DNA of 64,000 nt, taken from NCBI GenBank assembly GCA_964023275.1, contig OZ029919.1, positions 7,168,903-7,232,902 on the forward strand, read 5' to 3'. The position numbers were made by a program, and so were the translations under genes. Numbering within the stretch: position 1 is the stretch's first letter; every line of letters begins with the position of its first letter. The stretch comes from Norana najaformis (lineage: Eukaryota; Annelida; Clitellata; Crassiclitellata; Hormogastridae). The notes below the pieces were generated by a model that had not been told where the DNA came from, made no database searches, and saw only the letters and a program-made list of their open reading frames with translations. Shown in pieces: positions 47,700-60,109 of this stretch.

Positions 47700-47885
47700 A
47701 TGCACGGTAGCATATTGGATAAAGCGCTCGGCTTGTAACGCGGAGAGTACAGGTTCGAGCCCCCTCCGAGATGGATCCTGTATAGGGACCTTGAGCAAGT
47801 CCTTCACTCACAACTGCTCGGCGCCATCGATTGATGCTAAGTCATTACATAGTAGCGCCTAACAAATGCAGAAATAATTTTTTGA
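47700..47885 (+). mobile_element. tRNA-derived SINE family C, copy 1
   Basis: A box TAGCATATTGG (47708-47718), loop GGCTTGTAACGCGGAG with a TGT triplet, and B box GGTTCGAGCCC (47752-47762) form a tRNA-like head. The body has GGGACCTTGAGCAAGTCCTT, GCGCCATCGATTGATGC and a tail GTAGCGCCTAACAAATG. The same body follows the head at 59797 and lies reversed at 52190-52425. Confidence 0.78.
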
Positions 47886-48395
47886 AAATAATTTAAAAAT
47901 TCAAAGCTGCAAATTCCGGTTTTCGGCAACATGAGCAGTAGGGCCTAAGTGCTAAACTCGGGTAGTTATAGGAAAGCGAAACATCAAATGAAGTACTCTG
48001 TTGATGCAGTTCAGCATGTTGCACGCTATCTTGTCAGGCGTTGCGTGATACGGCTATGCCTTAGAAATTCTATAGCTATCACGCGACAGTCAAACTATGT
48101 CGTCGAAAATTACTGTTGTTCGCATGGCTCTGCTCTTGCTAATTCTCAAGCCAGCACGCGACTTGCTGGCTATCGTGAGCGTCGTGTGTGTAGGTCCACA
48201 TGTAGACATGTACAGATCGGCATCGACGAAGCATCCGCCCGCCGTCTTCTGATTCTTTATCTGCTTCGAGTGGCGAGGAAATGGCTTAATACTCAGTCGC
48301 TGCGGTGAGGCCTCATTCCAACGGATGTTTTTCTCCGGCTTATAAGAAGACTTCACCCTTCCTTCTCTGTGCTAACATTATATGCAGTAAACATT
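47886..48395. other. Unassigned interval
   Basis: A 119-codon plus frame (47949-48308) has no domain I know. No repeat is recognised. Confidence 0.35.
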
Positions 48396-48476
48396 ACACA
48401 CACACGCACACGCACACACACAAACACACACACATATATATACATAAGTTATATCTATATATATATATACACGCAC
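48396..48476. repeat. CA then TA simple sequence
   Basis: CACACGCACAC followed by TATATA. GCTAACATTATATGCAGTAA just before it recurs at 48608-48628. Confidence 0.85.
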
Positions 48477-48719
48477 ATAACTTTATACACAAATGCTTCA
48501 GAAATCTATATTCATTTATACAGTAGACTTATTTGCGCCATATCTATGTCTGGTCCGATTGTTGTATTGCATATATCGGCATTTCATATTCAATGGTTTT
48601 TTCTCTATGCTAACATTATATGCAGTAAACACAGAAAGAGCTTTTATGCGCCTATACAGACATATATAAAGCTGTATTTTATATAAGCAATGTGATCCTT
48701 TATATTCCACATTCCAACT

Positions 48720-48898
48720 GCTAATGTTTAGGCCTATATAGGAGGCATATAGAAGAGAATTGTTGTAACCACAGTAAGGAACAATTTCTATGCTACATCT
48801 GCACTATATTCCTCAGGCTAATTTGTATATAGGAGGCATATGGAGCATTACCATTTTAACCACAGTAAGCAACAATTACTATGCTACATCCTATCTTC
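48720..48898. repeat. Diverged tandem duplication of about 100 bp
   Basis: TATATAGGAGGCATAT, ACCACAGTAAG and ATGCTACATC occur in order in two adjacent units. Confidence 0.75.
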
Positions 48899-48944
48899 CT
48901 CTTTCTCCTCCTCCTTTCCCTCCTCCTCCTCCTTCTCCTCATCA

Positions 48945-49517
48945 TGGTCAATTTTCTACCCCTCCTTCAGACGCACGCTATGAACACTATGGTTCCTGAC
49001 ACACACAGACGTAATATGTGTGATTGCAGGACACATGAAAAAAGATATCCATTGTATCCTGATTCCAGATACTTCCGCCAATAAAAAAAGCCTGCGATGA
49101 TATCTGGCTGTAGACCACAGTGAGTGCTTCCTTTAGCAGGCACTGACAAACTATGCCAACTAGCCATTTAGCCACACTGGACAATTAGTGTTAGCCGGTA
49201 GAAGGTGCCACTTTCAAAGGCGTTTCACACACTAGTAATGATGCACTTAACGTAAAAAGCGTGTCACAATGGCTGGCATGTCCCAGAGTTTTGTCTAGAC
49301 AGCAGATACTACCTGAGCAGAACGCTCGCAGATATCAATGATACTGTATGTCAGGAGCGCACAAGTGAACTACTTGTAGTTTAAATTATTATAAGAATAA
49401 TTATAATTATAAACATTTCTTTATTTGCAAATTTTAACAGGCTGTAGGTTCTGCAAAATATCGAGTCTGTCCGTGGTTAACATTTGCACAAGCTATTGTT
49501 TGTTAATTGCTGTTGTT
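48945..49517. other. Unassigned interval
   Basis: CTCCT-rich sequence to 48945, then nothing recognised. Confidence 0.4.
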
Positions 49518-49531
49518 GTTATTATTATTAT

Positions 49532-49580
<49 letters not shown>

Positions 49581-49705
49581 GCTACTACTACTACTACTAT
49601 TATTATTATTATTATCATCATCATCATCATCACCCCCACCATAGTCATCAGTTTCATCATCATCCTCATCATAATCATCTACATCATCATCGTCGTCATT
49701 ATCAA
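49518..49705. repeat. TTA, CTA and TCA trinucleotide arrays
   Basis: A run of ATT, then ACT, then ATT, then ATC units. Confidence 0.95.
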
Positions 49706-50040
49706 AAACGGATATGTTTACATGTAGCATGGATGTCGTAGAACCTCCCTCGGCTGAATCCGATGGTCATAATTAACAAGGTTTGAACCAAAAGAGCTAC
49801 CGGCCAAGCTGGATTATCCTACTCCTTGCCGTCTTATGTCTATCCGTCCTTCATCTTTTCTACCCGTGTTCCTCATCTGGGACTAATTCCTGCTAATAAT
49901 CACACTTTGACACACCCTGTTGTGGTTTATGCTTTATATGTGGTCGTGTTGACCAAGCTTACAACTGGAATTCAGCTTTTGCTGGCTTGGCGAAGATGCG
50001 ATTGTCTGGTCTCCGGTCAGCGCTGAATTCTGCTGCTAGC

Positions 50041-50278
50041 GTAGCAGCTCAGTTTTTGGCGGTTCTCCCATATTTCTCAGTAGATGCTTGACAACCGTCT
50101 CCTTCGAGAATTGCGACTTGAGCTCCTTTCTCTCCCCTCTCAGTGTTTCACAGGCGCCTGAAGACTGTTCTGTTTAACATTGATTTTACTTTTTCGGGTC
50201 GGAAGCACGTCTGTTGAATTTATCCTCCACAAGGCGCTTTATAAATCTCAAATTACAATTACAAATACAATTACAACA
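50041..50278 (+). mobile_element. L2/CR1-like LINE C-terminus and 3' tail
   Basis: TTCACAGGCGCCTGAAGACT, GTCTGTTGAATTTATCCTCC and AAGGCGCTTTATAAATCTCA, then ATTACA units, match 41385-41512 closely. Its equivalent position has no CT array, only TCTCTCCCC. Confidence 0.75.
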
Positions 50279-50599
50279 ACGTTGGCTGATTTTATCGTCC
50301 CCGGATTAAGTTTGTGGTTCTGTCTTTGGTAGTAAGGGCGCTTTCTGGTCAGGCTCACGGATACCTTTTTCGGCCGCCTGCTTCGGCCGCCTTTCGTTGC
50401 TCTCTTCGTTCCTCTGACCGAAGTGACCTGCTTGTTCCCTGAGCAGGAATTCCATGACGCGGCATAAGACTTTCGTGGTGAGGTTTACTCACTCGAAACA
50501 GTCTTCCGCTAATCTTCGAGCTCAGGTGGGCTGTGCATGGGAGGCAGCACTGTTTCAGTTCGATGCTTTAAGATTCAGTTATTCCTTGGGGCTCTCATG

Positions 50600-50750
50600 T
50601 ATGCTGTGTGCGGTTCGTTCTGTTAAGGGCGCTTCATAAATTGGCATATTACAATACTACACAATACGATGCGATACAACACAATGCAGTTCAATGCAAT
50701 ACAACAAAATGCAATAAAATACAGCACAATACAACATTACACAATGTCTG
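50600..50750 (+). repeat. LINE tail continued by an ACAAT-type array
   Basis: AAGGGCGCTTCATAAATTGG, then a ragged array of ACAAT, ACAAC and GCAAT units to 50745. Confidence 0.75.
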
Positions 50751-50754
50751 TAAT

Positions 50755-51050
50755 TTTAATCGTAATTGTAATCGTAATCTGGAGATTTCAACAGCGCCCA
50801 GCGAAAGCCAAGTCGCGGGAACCTGCTTATTCACAGGCGCTCAGTCAAAACAACATCGATAGGCAGAAAGTGTTCGGTTCCAGGTCAAGTTCTAGTAGTC
50901 AGGCCGGCAGGCAGGCAGGCAGTCGGACGGCTACGGTGGATGGTGTTTGCAATTGGGCGGGAAAAGAGACAAGGGGAAGAGGAAGAATCAGGATAAGATT
51001 TTTGGAAAAGTAATGTTTTCACTTTTTAGTGAAAGACCAGCGCAGAAACT
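50755..51050 (-). mobile_element. L2-like LINE 3' end with a short GGCA run
   Basis: Same words as 29092 (CACAGGCGCTCAGTCAAAAC, GTTCGGTTCCAGGTCAAG) but the GGCA array is only about four units at 50903-50921. Confidence 0.7.
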
Positions 51051-51569
51051 GCAAGAGGTGAAGTGTTGGTGAGTTCATGTGATGAACATTGCTTTCGCAA
51101 GGCCTTTTACTCAGTGAAAAGCAGAGACGTTCCAGCAGCCAATATATGTCTGCGAACGTTTCAGTCACGTCATATAGTGTCTGCTTCTGATAAACATAGC
51201 CTTCCAGAGCCCGGTTGCCAATGAAACATTAATGTTTGTTGACGTATCTTGCCTTCTCCAGTCATTGATTGGTGCCCGGCCATTTTGCCTGTGCTTATGG
51301 GCTGCGGAGTCTGCGCTGAGTCGATCTTTACCTGATGGATCTGGAATTATGACATCTTGCTTCAATTTCCGAACCGAGAAACTGGAGCCGATGGTAAACA
51401 TACGCGACGTCTTCGTATTTGCACCCGAGGCGAATATCTGAGTGAAAACTAAGCGGGAGTGTTAGCACATTTCGTCCGACCTCGAGTCCTGGAAAAGGTG
51501 CCGCCCGTATGTATGTCATTTCTCATCGAACCGGAAGGAATGTCTTCGATTCGCGTCGAGACGCGACTT
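51051..51569. other. Unassigned interval
   Basis: No gene or repeat recognised. Confidence 0.4.
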
Positions 51570-51957
51570 TGCTTAGAAGCGACCATCGATTGATGCCTCG
51601 CGCGTTACGATAACGACTCAATACAAGTTTTTAGATTAGATTAGACTGGATTAGATTGGATTAGATTGGATTGGATTAGATTGGATTGGAATAGATTAGA
51701 TTAGATTGGATTGGTTTGCATTAGATTGGATTAGATTAGATTAGATTAGATTAGATTAGATTGGATTGGTTTGGATTAGATTGGATTAGATTGGGTTAGA
51801 TTGAATTAGATTGGATTAGATTGGATTGGATTAGATTGGGTTGAGTTGGATTAGATTGGGTTGAGTTGGATTAGATCAGATCAGATCAGATTTAGATTTA
51901 GATTAGATTAGACTGACTGGATTTGGTTGGTTTGGAATAGAATAGATTAGATTAGAT
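51570..51957 (+). repeat. SINE/LINE tail continued by a (GATTA/GATTG)n array
   Basis: GCGACCATCGATTGATGCCT is followed about 45 bases later by TTTTTAGATTAGATTAG and then about 315 bases of GATTA and GATTG units in decamer patterns. Confidence 0.9.
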
Positions 51958-52189
51958 TAGCGGGGTTACCTCCAGAAACAGCCGCCCTTCAATGATCTTT
52001 TACTTAATCCTTTTAAGATTACCTGGAAATAATATGTATCTTGGCCTTCAGCGCCTTCGATAAAACACTCGAAGGTGTTCCTTGCTATTGAGCTCAGTCA
52101 CGTTGTTACTTAGTTCGTCCAAATGTGAACAATTCTGCAGGCTTACGAACAAGTTAACCTACTCTAAAGTAATTATTATTAATTATTAT

Positions 52190-52428
52190 TATTTCTGCAT
52201 TTATAAAGCGCTATTTTCTAGTGATTAGGCATCAATCGATGGCGCTGAGAAAACGGGTGTGAAACGGGAGTGAATAAGCTGATTCCCGTGACGTGGCTTT
52301 TGTTGGTTGCTCTAGATATCTTCACTTGCTCAAGGTCCCTACATAGTAACCACCTCAAGGAAGGAAGCGCGAACCCGTACTATTCGTGTTACAATCCGAA
52401 CACCCTAACCAAACAGCCAGGCCTCTCA
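52190..52428 (-). mobile_element. tRNA-derived SINE family C, copy 3, reverse strand
   Basis: GCATCAATCGATGGCGCTG and CTTGCTCAAGGTCCCTACAT are the complement of the family C body; GCGCGAACCCGTAC is the complement of a B-box-like GGTTCGCGC. Confidence 0.65.
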
Positions 52429-52499
52429 TGCCCTGCTTTGAAGGTATTGTGTTATCATGCAGCTATAAAATTGAACAAATTGATCGTAAATTGTCGTTA

Positions 52500-52622
52500 G
52501 GAAGATCACGCAGCGAGGAAGAAGATTGATCACTCATCTTCATATGCCGAGGCCAAGAAATATGAAGTCGCTACCACTTTATACACATGGATGTCTCTTA
52601 GGCTAGCTTAAGGGACTGCAGT
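52500..52622 (+). mobile_element. SINE family E 3' part
   Basis: CATATGCCGAGGCCAAGAAA then ACACATGGATGTCTCTTAGG, matching 38690-38760 and 43237-43310. Confidence 0.6.
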
Positions 52623-53303
52623 TCTTCTTTTCGCTTCTTCTTAGAATTTCTGTAGCGCCACTAAAGCAGTAAACAAGAATATTATCACGACGTATCAGCA
52701 AGGACTATTCGCAATTCAACAGAAGGCAGGCGAACAGCCTAAAGAAGGAAACGACTGATGAAGTGAGCAAGTCTAAACAGCTCAGCTACAGGAAAACAGC
52801 GGAGATTCGCCAGAACAGAGCACCAGCGCATTTGAGAAAGTTGGCCCAGACAGCTAGGCCTATATGTATAATATATATTATTATACTCCTAGGTAAGGTA
52901 TGCTCATATATACATAATTATACATAAATATATTCATATGTATATACAACATATAGCCAAGACTCAACTGAGCTTTATAGAACTCATATATGTATATGTA
53001 AATCTTTTTTTAAAAGTATGAATGTATGTATCTGGACTTTGTGTAGCTCATTTTTTAGGACCTCTTAAACGCGTTATGTATGTGTGTATGTCTATCTTTC
53101 TACATGTATGTATGCGTGCATGCGTGCATGCCTCTGTATACTGCATATGTACATTTATATATGAACTGATGAATTAAAGATCGTGTTCCGGAAGCCTTTA
53201 AGGTTTATCTATACGCATATCTATATCTCATTTGTCTACTGACAAACTATATATACATGGATTATACACTGGCGCAAACATAAATTCATACTACGAATAC
53301 ATT
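52623..53303. other. Unassigned AT-rich interval
   Basis: Scattered ATGTATAT words and TAGGCCTA at 52855-52862 just before it. No gene. Confidence 0.4.
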
Positions 53304-53441
<138 letters not shown>

Positions 53442-53639
53442 CAGCGGTCGATGTGTGAACTCTAACGTTTTCAAGTTTCGTGAGAAGGAGTCATATTTCT
53501 GAAAAGATCGTTGAGGTGTGAAATTATCCATCTTTCTCCTAAGCATAAATATAAAATGCTATTTAATATTCCGATCTCTTCTCATTTCTGATTTCATTCG
53601 TATTTCAGTCCATCCATCCGTCTACCTATGCAACTGACT

Positions 53640-53712
53640 GTCTACGCACCTGCCTGCCTGTCTGCCTGCCTGTCTGTCTGCCTGCCTGTCTGCCTGTCTG
53701 TCTGTCTGTTGC
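53640..53712. repeat. CTGC/CTGT array
   Basis: Mixed CCTG and TCTG units. Confidence 0.93.
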
Positions 53713-53914
53713 GCAAGAAGCGATCGAAGGGTAATCAAGTGCATTGACCGGGCCGTAGACTGACCAGGGTGACTCTGGTGAAAATTTGATGGCCATGAAT
53801 TATGTTGATTTCAGTTTTAATCGTCGATATTGTCTGTCAGAGAGAGAGGCACTGATGGCTTCTTTGAGCTACGTTCGATTAATTGTTCGAACTTTGCGAC
53901 TTCAGGCTTCTGCA

Positions 53915-54299
53915 TGCGTCTGTCTGTGTGTCTGTCGGTCCGTCCGTCTGTCTGTCTGTCTGTGTTGTCTGTCTGTCTGTCTGTCTATATGTCTGTATTT
54001 ATGTGTTTCTCTTTCTGTCACTCTCTTTCTCTGCTTCTCTCTCTCTCTTGTTTCTGTCTCCTTTTCGCTCTCTGTCCCTCTCTTTCTCTTTATGTATCTG
54101 TCACCTTCTCTTTTCTTTGTCTGTATCTCTGTCTGTATCTATGTCTCTATCTCTCTTTCTCTGTGTCTCTGTCTCTTTCTCTCGTTTTGTCTCTCTGTCT
54201 CAGTATTTGTTTTTCTCTCTCTTTCTCTCTCTACCTCTTTCTCTCTACCTCTCTCTCTCTCCACCTCTCTCTCTCTCTCTCTCTCTTTATCTCTCTCTC

Positions 54300-54370
<71 letters not shown>

Positions 54371-54380
54371 CTCTGTCTCT
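53915..54380. repeat. TCTG then CT-rich array
   Basis: TCTG units to about 53990, then CT runs of increasing purity to 54371. Three overlapping open frames of 177-315 codons are translations of this array. Confidence 0.96.
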
Positions 54381-54902
54381 TTTACCTTCCCACTCTGGAT
54401 TTCCCTTCTCTTATAAATCACTCTTCTCCTTTGTCTCATTCACATTCGTCTGCTTCCTTCTTTTCTTCTTCCTTAATCAGCGTTCGTTCTCTCCGTCTTC
54501 ATTCTATACATTCTCATTTCTTGCCGCCCTTCTCCGTCTTTTCTTTTCTCCGCCACTCGTTCTCTACGTCCTTCTCATCCACCGCTTTTCCATTTCCTTC
54601 TCCGCTGTCTCTACCTTTGATTTTTCCTTCCTCATTCGTATGTCCTGCGCCCAATCCCCATCTGCATGCATTCTCCACCAATGCGTCCTTCTTTGGGTTT
54701 TCAGCAAGTTTCCTTGCGTAGTTGCTTATGGGATTTCGACAGGGCTTTCGAAGCAGACATCTATTGCTGCTTTGTGAGTTAAGATAACGGCGCTATAGAA
54801 GTCACTAGATTAGATACCTCGTCTGCATCTTGTTTCCATGTGTGCCTGCCTACTACTCTGCTGGACTACCTCTGTCTTCTTGCTTGCCTTCCTCTAGAAG
54901 AA
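54381..54902. other. Pyrimidine-rich interval with a LINE-type tail
   Basis: ATAACGGCGCTATAGAAGTC then ACTAGATTAGATA at 54786-54818 is a LINE/SINE tail like that at 61549. No gene. Confidence 0.4.
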
Positions 54903-55110
54903 GAAGAGGATGATAATGATGATGATGATGATTATTATGATGATGAAGATGAAGGTGAAGAATATGAAGAATATAACGAAGATGAAGATAGTGAGAACGA
55001 AGAACAATAAAAGTATTAATATTAGTAGTGGTGGTGATGGTAGTAGTACTAGTGTTGTTGTCGTCGTCATCGTAGTCGTTGTAGTTGTAATAGTTGTATT
55101 AGAAGCCAAC
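54903..55110. repeat. GAT/GAA and GTA/GTC trinucleotide sequence
   Basis: GATGAT, then GAAGAT, then GTAGT/TGTCGT units. Confidence 0.9.
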
Positions 55111-55333
55111 ACAAAGACATACAATTTCGATAAAATCCAACCGACATTTCCTCTGATATCTAACGACGTAGCAACAGACAGAGCGGCCTCTGCTCAGTCC
55201 ATATGTTCAGCGGAGACCGGGAACTGACTTGTGCGCAGGACAAAGATGGCGGCGATCTACAAGAACAGAAAGAAGAAGACGATGTCTCAGATGTCTGCGT
55301 AATCAGACGACCTCGCTGCAGCGGGGCAGCTGA

Positions 55334-55428
55334 AGTGATTGAAATGATTGATTGAAATGATTGATTGAAATGATTGATTGAAATGATTGATTGAAATGAT
55401 TGATTGAAATGATTGATTGATTGATTGC
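55334..55428. repeat. 13-bp tandem repeat ATTGATTGAAATG
   Basis: About seven units ending in ATTG units. Confidence 0.95.
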
Positions 55429-55689
55429 CGGTTCTTTGCAGCTTAAAATAATACGATCGATCTGGCGCAGAGATAGTCGACTTCGATGACCGCGAGCAGT
55501 GTCAGCAGTATGAAGATGTCGTTTTCAGAATGATCATTACCATGAAACTGAAATCTTGGAGTATAATGCGAATCCAATTCCCATTGCATGAAGGCAGAGT
55601 TACACGAGATAGTCATCGCCATTATAAAGATCCCGTCTGAAGCCCTGTATACGGCACACCGCTTCATGCACAGGTCGAAGTATGTGTTA

Positions 55690-56230
55690 ATATAGTTGTG
55701 TATGTATGTATGTATGTAAGTATGCATATGCATGTATATTTGTATGTGTGTATGTATGTACATGTATATTTGTATGCATGTATGTGTGTATGCACGGATA
55801 TATGTGTGAAAGTATGCATGTATGAATGTATGTGTGTATGTAAGTATATATATGCATATGTATTTGTATGTGTGTATGCGTGTATGTATGTATGTATGTA
55901 TGAATGTATGTATGCATGCATGAGTGTATGTATATATGCATGTATATATGCATGTATGTATACACATTTGTATGTGTCAATGCATGTATGTATATGTGTA
56001 TGTATGCATGTTTGAATGCATGTATGTAGGTATGTATGTATGCATGTATGCATGTATGTATGTATGTATGCATGGAAGTATGTATGAATGTATGTATTTA
56101 GGTATGTGTGTATGTATATATGTATGCATGCATGTATTTATGAATGAATATATGCATGTATGTATATATATATTTATATGTATCGATGCATGTATGTATA
56201 TATGTTTGTATGTATGATTGTATGTATATA
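55690..56230. repeat. (ATGT)n array
   Basis: About 540 bases of TATG units with TGCATG and TGAATG variants. Confidence 0.96.
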
Positions 56231-56487
56231 TTGTTTAGAGATATACATTGCGCCTCTTTGATCCTCGTAAACGCGCTGAAGTAGGCCTATCTCACAGACC
56301 TAAGAGATGAGACTTATGTTGTTAATAAATCATTTATTTTGGTCTATTTATAAAATAATAATATTGATAACTTCTATGGCGACTGTGCAAGGCATTAACC
56401 GAAAGCGCTTCAAATCGAGTCGAAAATCGGGTCCAATTCCAGAAGGTCGGTCATTTGATCTCCAAGTGCAACTAGCACAAGGATGTA

Positions 56488-56673
56488 AATAGATGTTAAA
56501 AGTACCCTCTCTCTGAGTACTTGACAGATGTTAATAGATGTTAAAAGTACCATTTGAGTACTTGATAGATGTTAATAGATGTTAAAAGTACCCACTGAGT
56601 ACTTGATAATTGTTAATAGATGTTAAAAGTACCCTCTCTCTGAGTACTTGATAGATGTCAATAGATGTTAAAT
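56488..56673. repeat. Minisatellite of 55-64 bp, four units
   Basis: Each unit has AGATGTTAAAAGTACC, a variable CT spacer, then GAGTACTTGATAGATGTTAA. AAGTAC and GTACTT are inverse, so every unit could fold. Confidence 0.9.
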
Positions 56674-57034
56674 TTGACACACAGTGACCATCCGATCCCT
56701 GATGCCAACAGTTACTGGGAGGAGGGGCTTGGCGAAGCAGATTTATTCCGATAGCTGGACTACAATTCTGAGGTTGCTTCGTTCGCTTCAGTCGAGTCTA
56801 ATTGAGTGTAGCCAGTGCAGAGAAATGTGCTAGTTATCACATCCATTACATCACATTCTAGCTCTTTTCAGAGCGCGCTATTTGTAGAGGCAAAGGGAAC
56901 TTTCCATCGTTCGCTTAAACTATCCCCCTACTGCATGAGATGCTTTTCCCTCATTAACTTTGTTGCTGCACATAGTTCTTTCCAGGTCCCACTGTTTCCA
57001 TCCACCGTAGCCGTGTGCCTGTCTACTTGACTGA

Positions 57035-57285
57035 CCTCGAGATCTCGACTAGGCAACGAACTTGACCTTACCTGCCTCACCGATTTTAATTGACTGCTCG
57101 TATGTGTGTGCGCGCGTGTGTGTAGGTGTGTGTGTGTGCGTGCGTGCGTGTGCGTGTAGGTGTGTATGTGCGTGTGTGTGTGTGTGTAGGTGTGTGTGTG
57201 TGTGTGTGTGTGTGTAAGCTGGTTCCGCGACTTCCAAGCTTTTCATGCGCTGAAGAAATCCGGAAATTAAGGTAACGATAACCAG
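57035..57285 (+). mobile_element. L2-like LINE 3' end interrupted by a TG array
   Basis: ACTTGACCTTACCTGCCTCA, ATTTTAATTGACTGC, then a TG array (57099-57212), then TAAGCTGGTTCCGCGACTTC and GCGCTGAAGAAATCCGG. The order is that of 38150-38250 with the TG array inserted between GACTG and AAGCTGG. Confidence 0.65.
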
Positions 57286-58030
57286 CCACAAATCGCACTC
57301 TGCTTGTAACTATCTTGTGGTTTTGTTTCTAAAACCTTTAGGCTACTCTGAATCGTTCCACTGAGGCGCTTCGTAGCGGCTACCAAATCGCTTAATAAAT
57401 CCTCATCTTTCCGAAATCCATCAGATGCATGCACTGCATGTCATCCTCAAATCCTCCGATGTCGACTCTTGGCTACTGACCCTCGCTACATCCTCCTACG
57501 CCAGTTATAATCCCTTCCTCTCCTCTTCTCCTCCTAATCCCCTTCCTCATTGCCCTTCCTCATTAGCCCTCCTTTCCCTAACCAATTCTTCTTTGATGTA
57601 TGCCGCGTCTACCACAAGAACTGCACCCGCTACACTCTACGTTGGCTTATGTATGTTCCGAAATATTTGTATACTGCCCTTAGTGCACCTATCGAAAAGT
57701 GCTGGCTGCGCTGGTATTTGAAGGTACATGCACAAGTGCTGTAGGCCCCAGTAATCATACAGATGTGCAACCGATGTATCCTTCGCATAAAGTCAAAGCA
57801 GATGGCGTAACCATCGGGGAGAGACGAGCACGAAACAGCTGGAGCGCAAGTTCAAATCTTTCACCCACGCACGAAACTACAGTAACGGTTTGGCGATCAA
57901 CTCAGCAAATGTTGATTGCACCTGTCCACACACCTCTTCGAACCTACCTTTGGGTCTCGTCATGGGGCCGATAGGGCCAACGGACGTCTACTTGTGCGAA
58001 CTGCATGTACTGTGCAACAAATTTCAGATA
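57286..58030. other. Unassigned interval
   Basis: Frames at 57425-57721 and 57699-57974 have no domain I know. Confidence 0.35.
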
Positions 58031-58044
58031 GTGCAGCATAGGTT

Positions 58045-58345
58045 TAGTTAATCGTAATCGTAATCGTAATCTCGAAATTTCTACAGCGCTCAACGAAAGC
58101 TAAGACGCGGGAACCAGCTTATTCACAGGCGCTCAGTCAAAACAAAATCGATAGGCAAAAGGGTTCGGTTCCAGGTCAAGATCCAGCAGTCAGGCACTCA
58201 GACAGTCGGACGGCTACGGTGGATGCTGTTTGAAATTGAAGCGAGAAGAGAGATAAGGGGAAGGGGAAGAATCAGGATAAGATTTCTGGAAAAGAAGTGT
58301 TTTCAGTCTTGAGTGAAAGACCTGCGCAGAAACTGTTAGTTAGTG
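58045..58345 (-). mobile_element. L2-like LINE 3' end without an expanded array
   Basis: TAATCGTAATCGTAATCTCG, TTCACAGGCGCTCAGTCAAA and GTTCCAGGTCAAGATCCAGC are all present; the array position reads AGTCAGGCACTCAGACAGTC, so GGCA is present once. Confidence 0.72.
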
Positions 58346-58508
58346 AGTGTGTAGCTTATTGGTTCCATACAAAGAAGGTTGCCATCACGGCTTCTTTCGA
58401 TCATTGAAGCTGACAAGTCGCCGTGGCGCACGTCACTCAGGCAATCACATAACAACAGACCCATGACCATTAAAAGCATTGCATACAGATTAACTCACTG
58501 CTCTAAAA

Positions 58509-58651
58509 ATTGTCGTTTTTACGTTAAACAACACCATAGTTGGCTAAAAAATTAGAAGATCACTTGAGCTATTGTCGTTTTTACATTAAATTGTCGTTTT
58601 TACGTTAAACAACAGCACAGTTGGCTAAAAAATTAGATCATTTGAGCCATT
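58509..58651. repeat. Tandem duplication with ATTGTCGTTTTTACGTTAAA
   Basis: Two units, the second preceded by an extra partial unit; each ends GTTGGCTAAAAAATTAGA. Confidence 0.85.
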
Positions 58652-59352
58652 TTTTGTTTTGAGTCTTACAAACAGTAAAACAGAATCCTTTGCGATATGC
58701 GGGACTATCTTTACGTAGCCCAAGACTGCATGAAAATGCAGTTAGGCCTAAATGGTGTCAGAATGTATCTCTGTTCATGCCATTGTCAGCTGGTTCTCAG
58801 ATCTGCATCACAATTGCACTTAAATGTGCAACCAGATAAGTGCAACACATGACGCTAATAATAAATTATTAGTCATCCGACCGTGATGCGGTACGCGTTT
58901 GCTAACGCTCCTCGGCGGAGACTTATCCAGGGCTCAGAACATGACTCAAGTAGACGACATATTTCTGTTGCACACCAGCATCGTGACATAAACCACATGC
59001 AAAAGTTGTTCAAATGCTTTTCCTTCCTCTCAGGAATATCATCACATCAAGCTATCTGCTGCAGCAGTCGGGTGCCAGTGTCAACCTATTCTAATCTAAA
59101 GACTTATATAGCGCCGTTATAATAATGCTCAAGGCATCAGTCGATGGTCGCTTCATGTCGAAATCGCAATCCAAAATCTTAATCCCTTAGAGAAGCCGAG
59201 TCGGATTCCGATAGGGCAGAGAAACCAGAAGCCAGGCTACAGTGGCTAAGCAATTTGAATGAGACACATCTTTAGTTTAGACCTGAATAACATCAATGTA
59301 GCAGTAACTACTGTTATACTATCTAATTTACTGTAGCCTATGGCTTATTACA
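58652..59352. other. Unassigned interval with one minus-strand tail
   Basis: TATATAGCGCCGTTATAATA then GGCATCAGTCGATGGTCGC at 59104-59152 is a reversed LINE/SINE tail. TAGGCCTA at 58743-58750. Confidence 0.4.
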
Positions 59353-59580
59353 CATGTAGGGCGGAAGAGATAGTCTAGTGGTTGGCCTGCTGGACTATCA
59401 ACAAGAGGTCGGGTATTCAAATCCCGCTTGAAAAGAAAGATGTTCGCAATTCTGGTCTACTTGCGCTACTTAACAAACTCAGCTTTAGAACGAGTTGGGG
59501 GGGGGGGGGGGCTACAAGAACGAGTACACTTAACGGTGGGAAGATGAGGGAAACTCGACGGCCTAGAACTGCAAACTAGA
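59353..59580 (+). mobile_element. tRNA-derived SINE family E, copy 3
   Basis: A box TAGTCTAGTGG and a B-box-like GGTATTCAAATCC mark the head. The body ACGAGTACACTTAACGGTGG then GAAGATGA matches 38612-38650. A run of 14 G lies at 59497-59510. Confidence 0.65.
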
Positions 59581-59796
59581 CATGCATGCATACTAAATTC
59601 AGAGGCAGTTCCAGCCAGGATTTGCAGAGTGAACTTTGTCGCTTTGGCTGAAACACGAGAGATGTTTCAATAATTCTGAATTAGAATTATAAAACAATTA
59701 CGATTACAAAACACTGCCTATAAATGCGCTATAGAAGCGTTCAGATATATGCATAATGCAGCAGACCGTGAAGAACGCATGCCAGGCAGACAAAGG

Positions 59797-59972
59797 GGCA
59801 CCACTTGCCGAATGGTTAGAGCTCTCGGCTTGTAATGCGGAGAGTATGGGTTCGAGGCTCTCCTGGGGCGATTGCTGTGTAGGGACCATGAGCAAGTCCT
59901 TCATTCACAAGCGCTCATTATTCATTAGATAGCGGCGCTTAATAAATGTAGAAATAAAAATAATAAATTTGA
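59797..59972 (+). mobile_element. tRNA-derived SINE family C, copy 2
   Basis: The head CTTGCCGAATGGTTAGAGCT, TCGGCTTGTAATGCGGAGAG and B box GGTTCGAGGCT is close to that at 47700. The body GGGACCATGAGCAAGTCCTT and tail AGCGGCGCTTAATAAATG follow. Confidence 0.75.
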
Positions 59973-60109
59973 GGAATTACGTCACCCGCCTTGCTCCTCA
60001 GAGTCTTTCTCCCTCCTCTTAATTTTCTCACCTTCCTTCCTCACTTCATCATCCTCTGAACTCTCACTCGCTGCCCATACTCTGTTACCGCTATCTTCTG
60101 GGTTAGCAC

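Noticed and set aside
47700-47765. Functional tRNA gene
   Set aside because: A and B boxes fit, but there is no acceptor stem pairing and the sequence runs into a repeated body: a SINE head. The same applies at 59353, 59797 and 930-1000.
53786-54777. Plus-strand frames of 177-315 codons
   Set aside because: Translations of TCTG and CT arrays in three frames at once; no domain.
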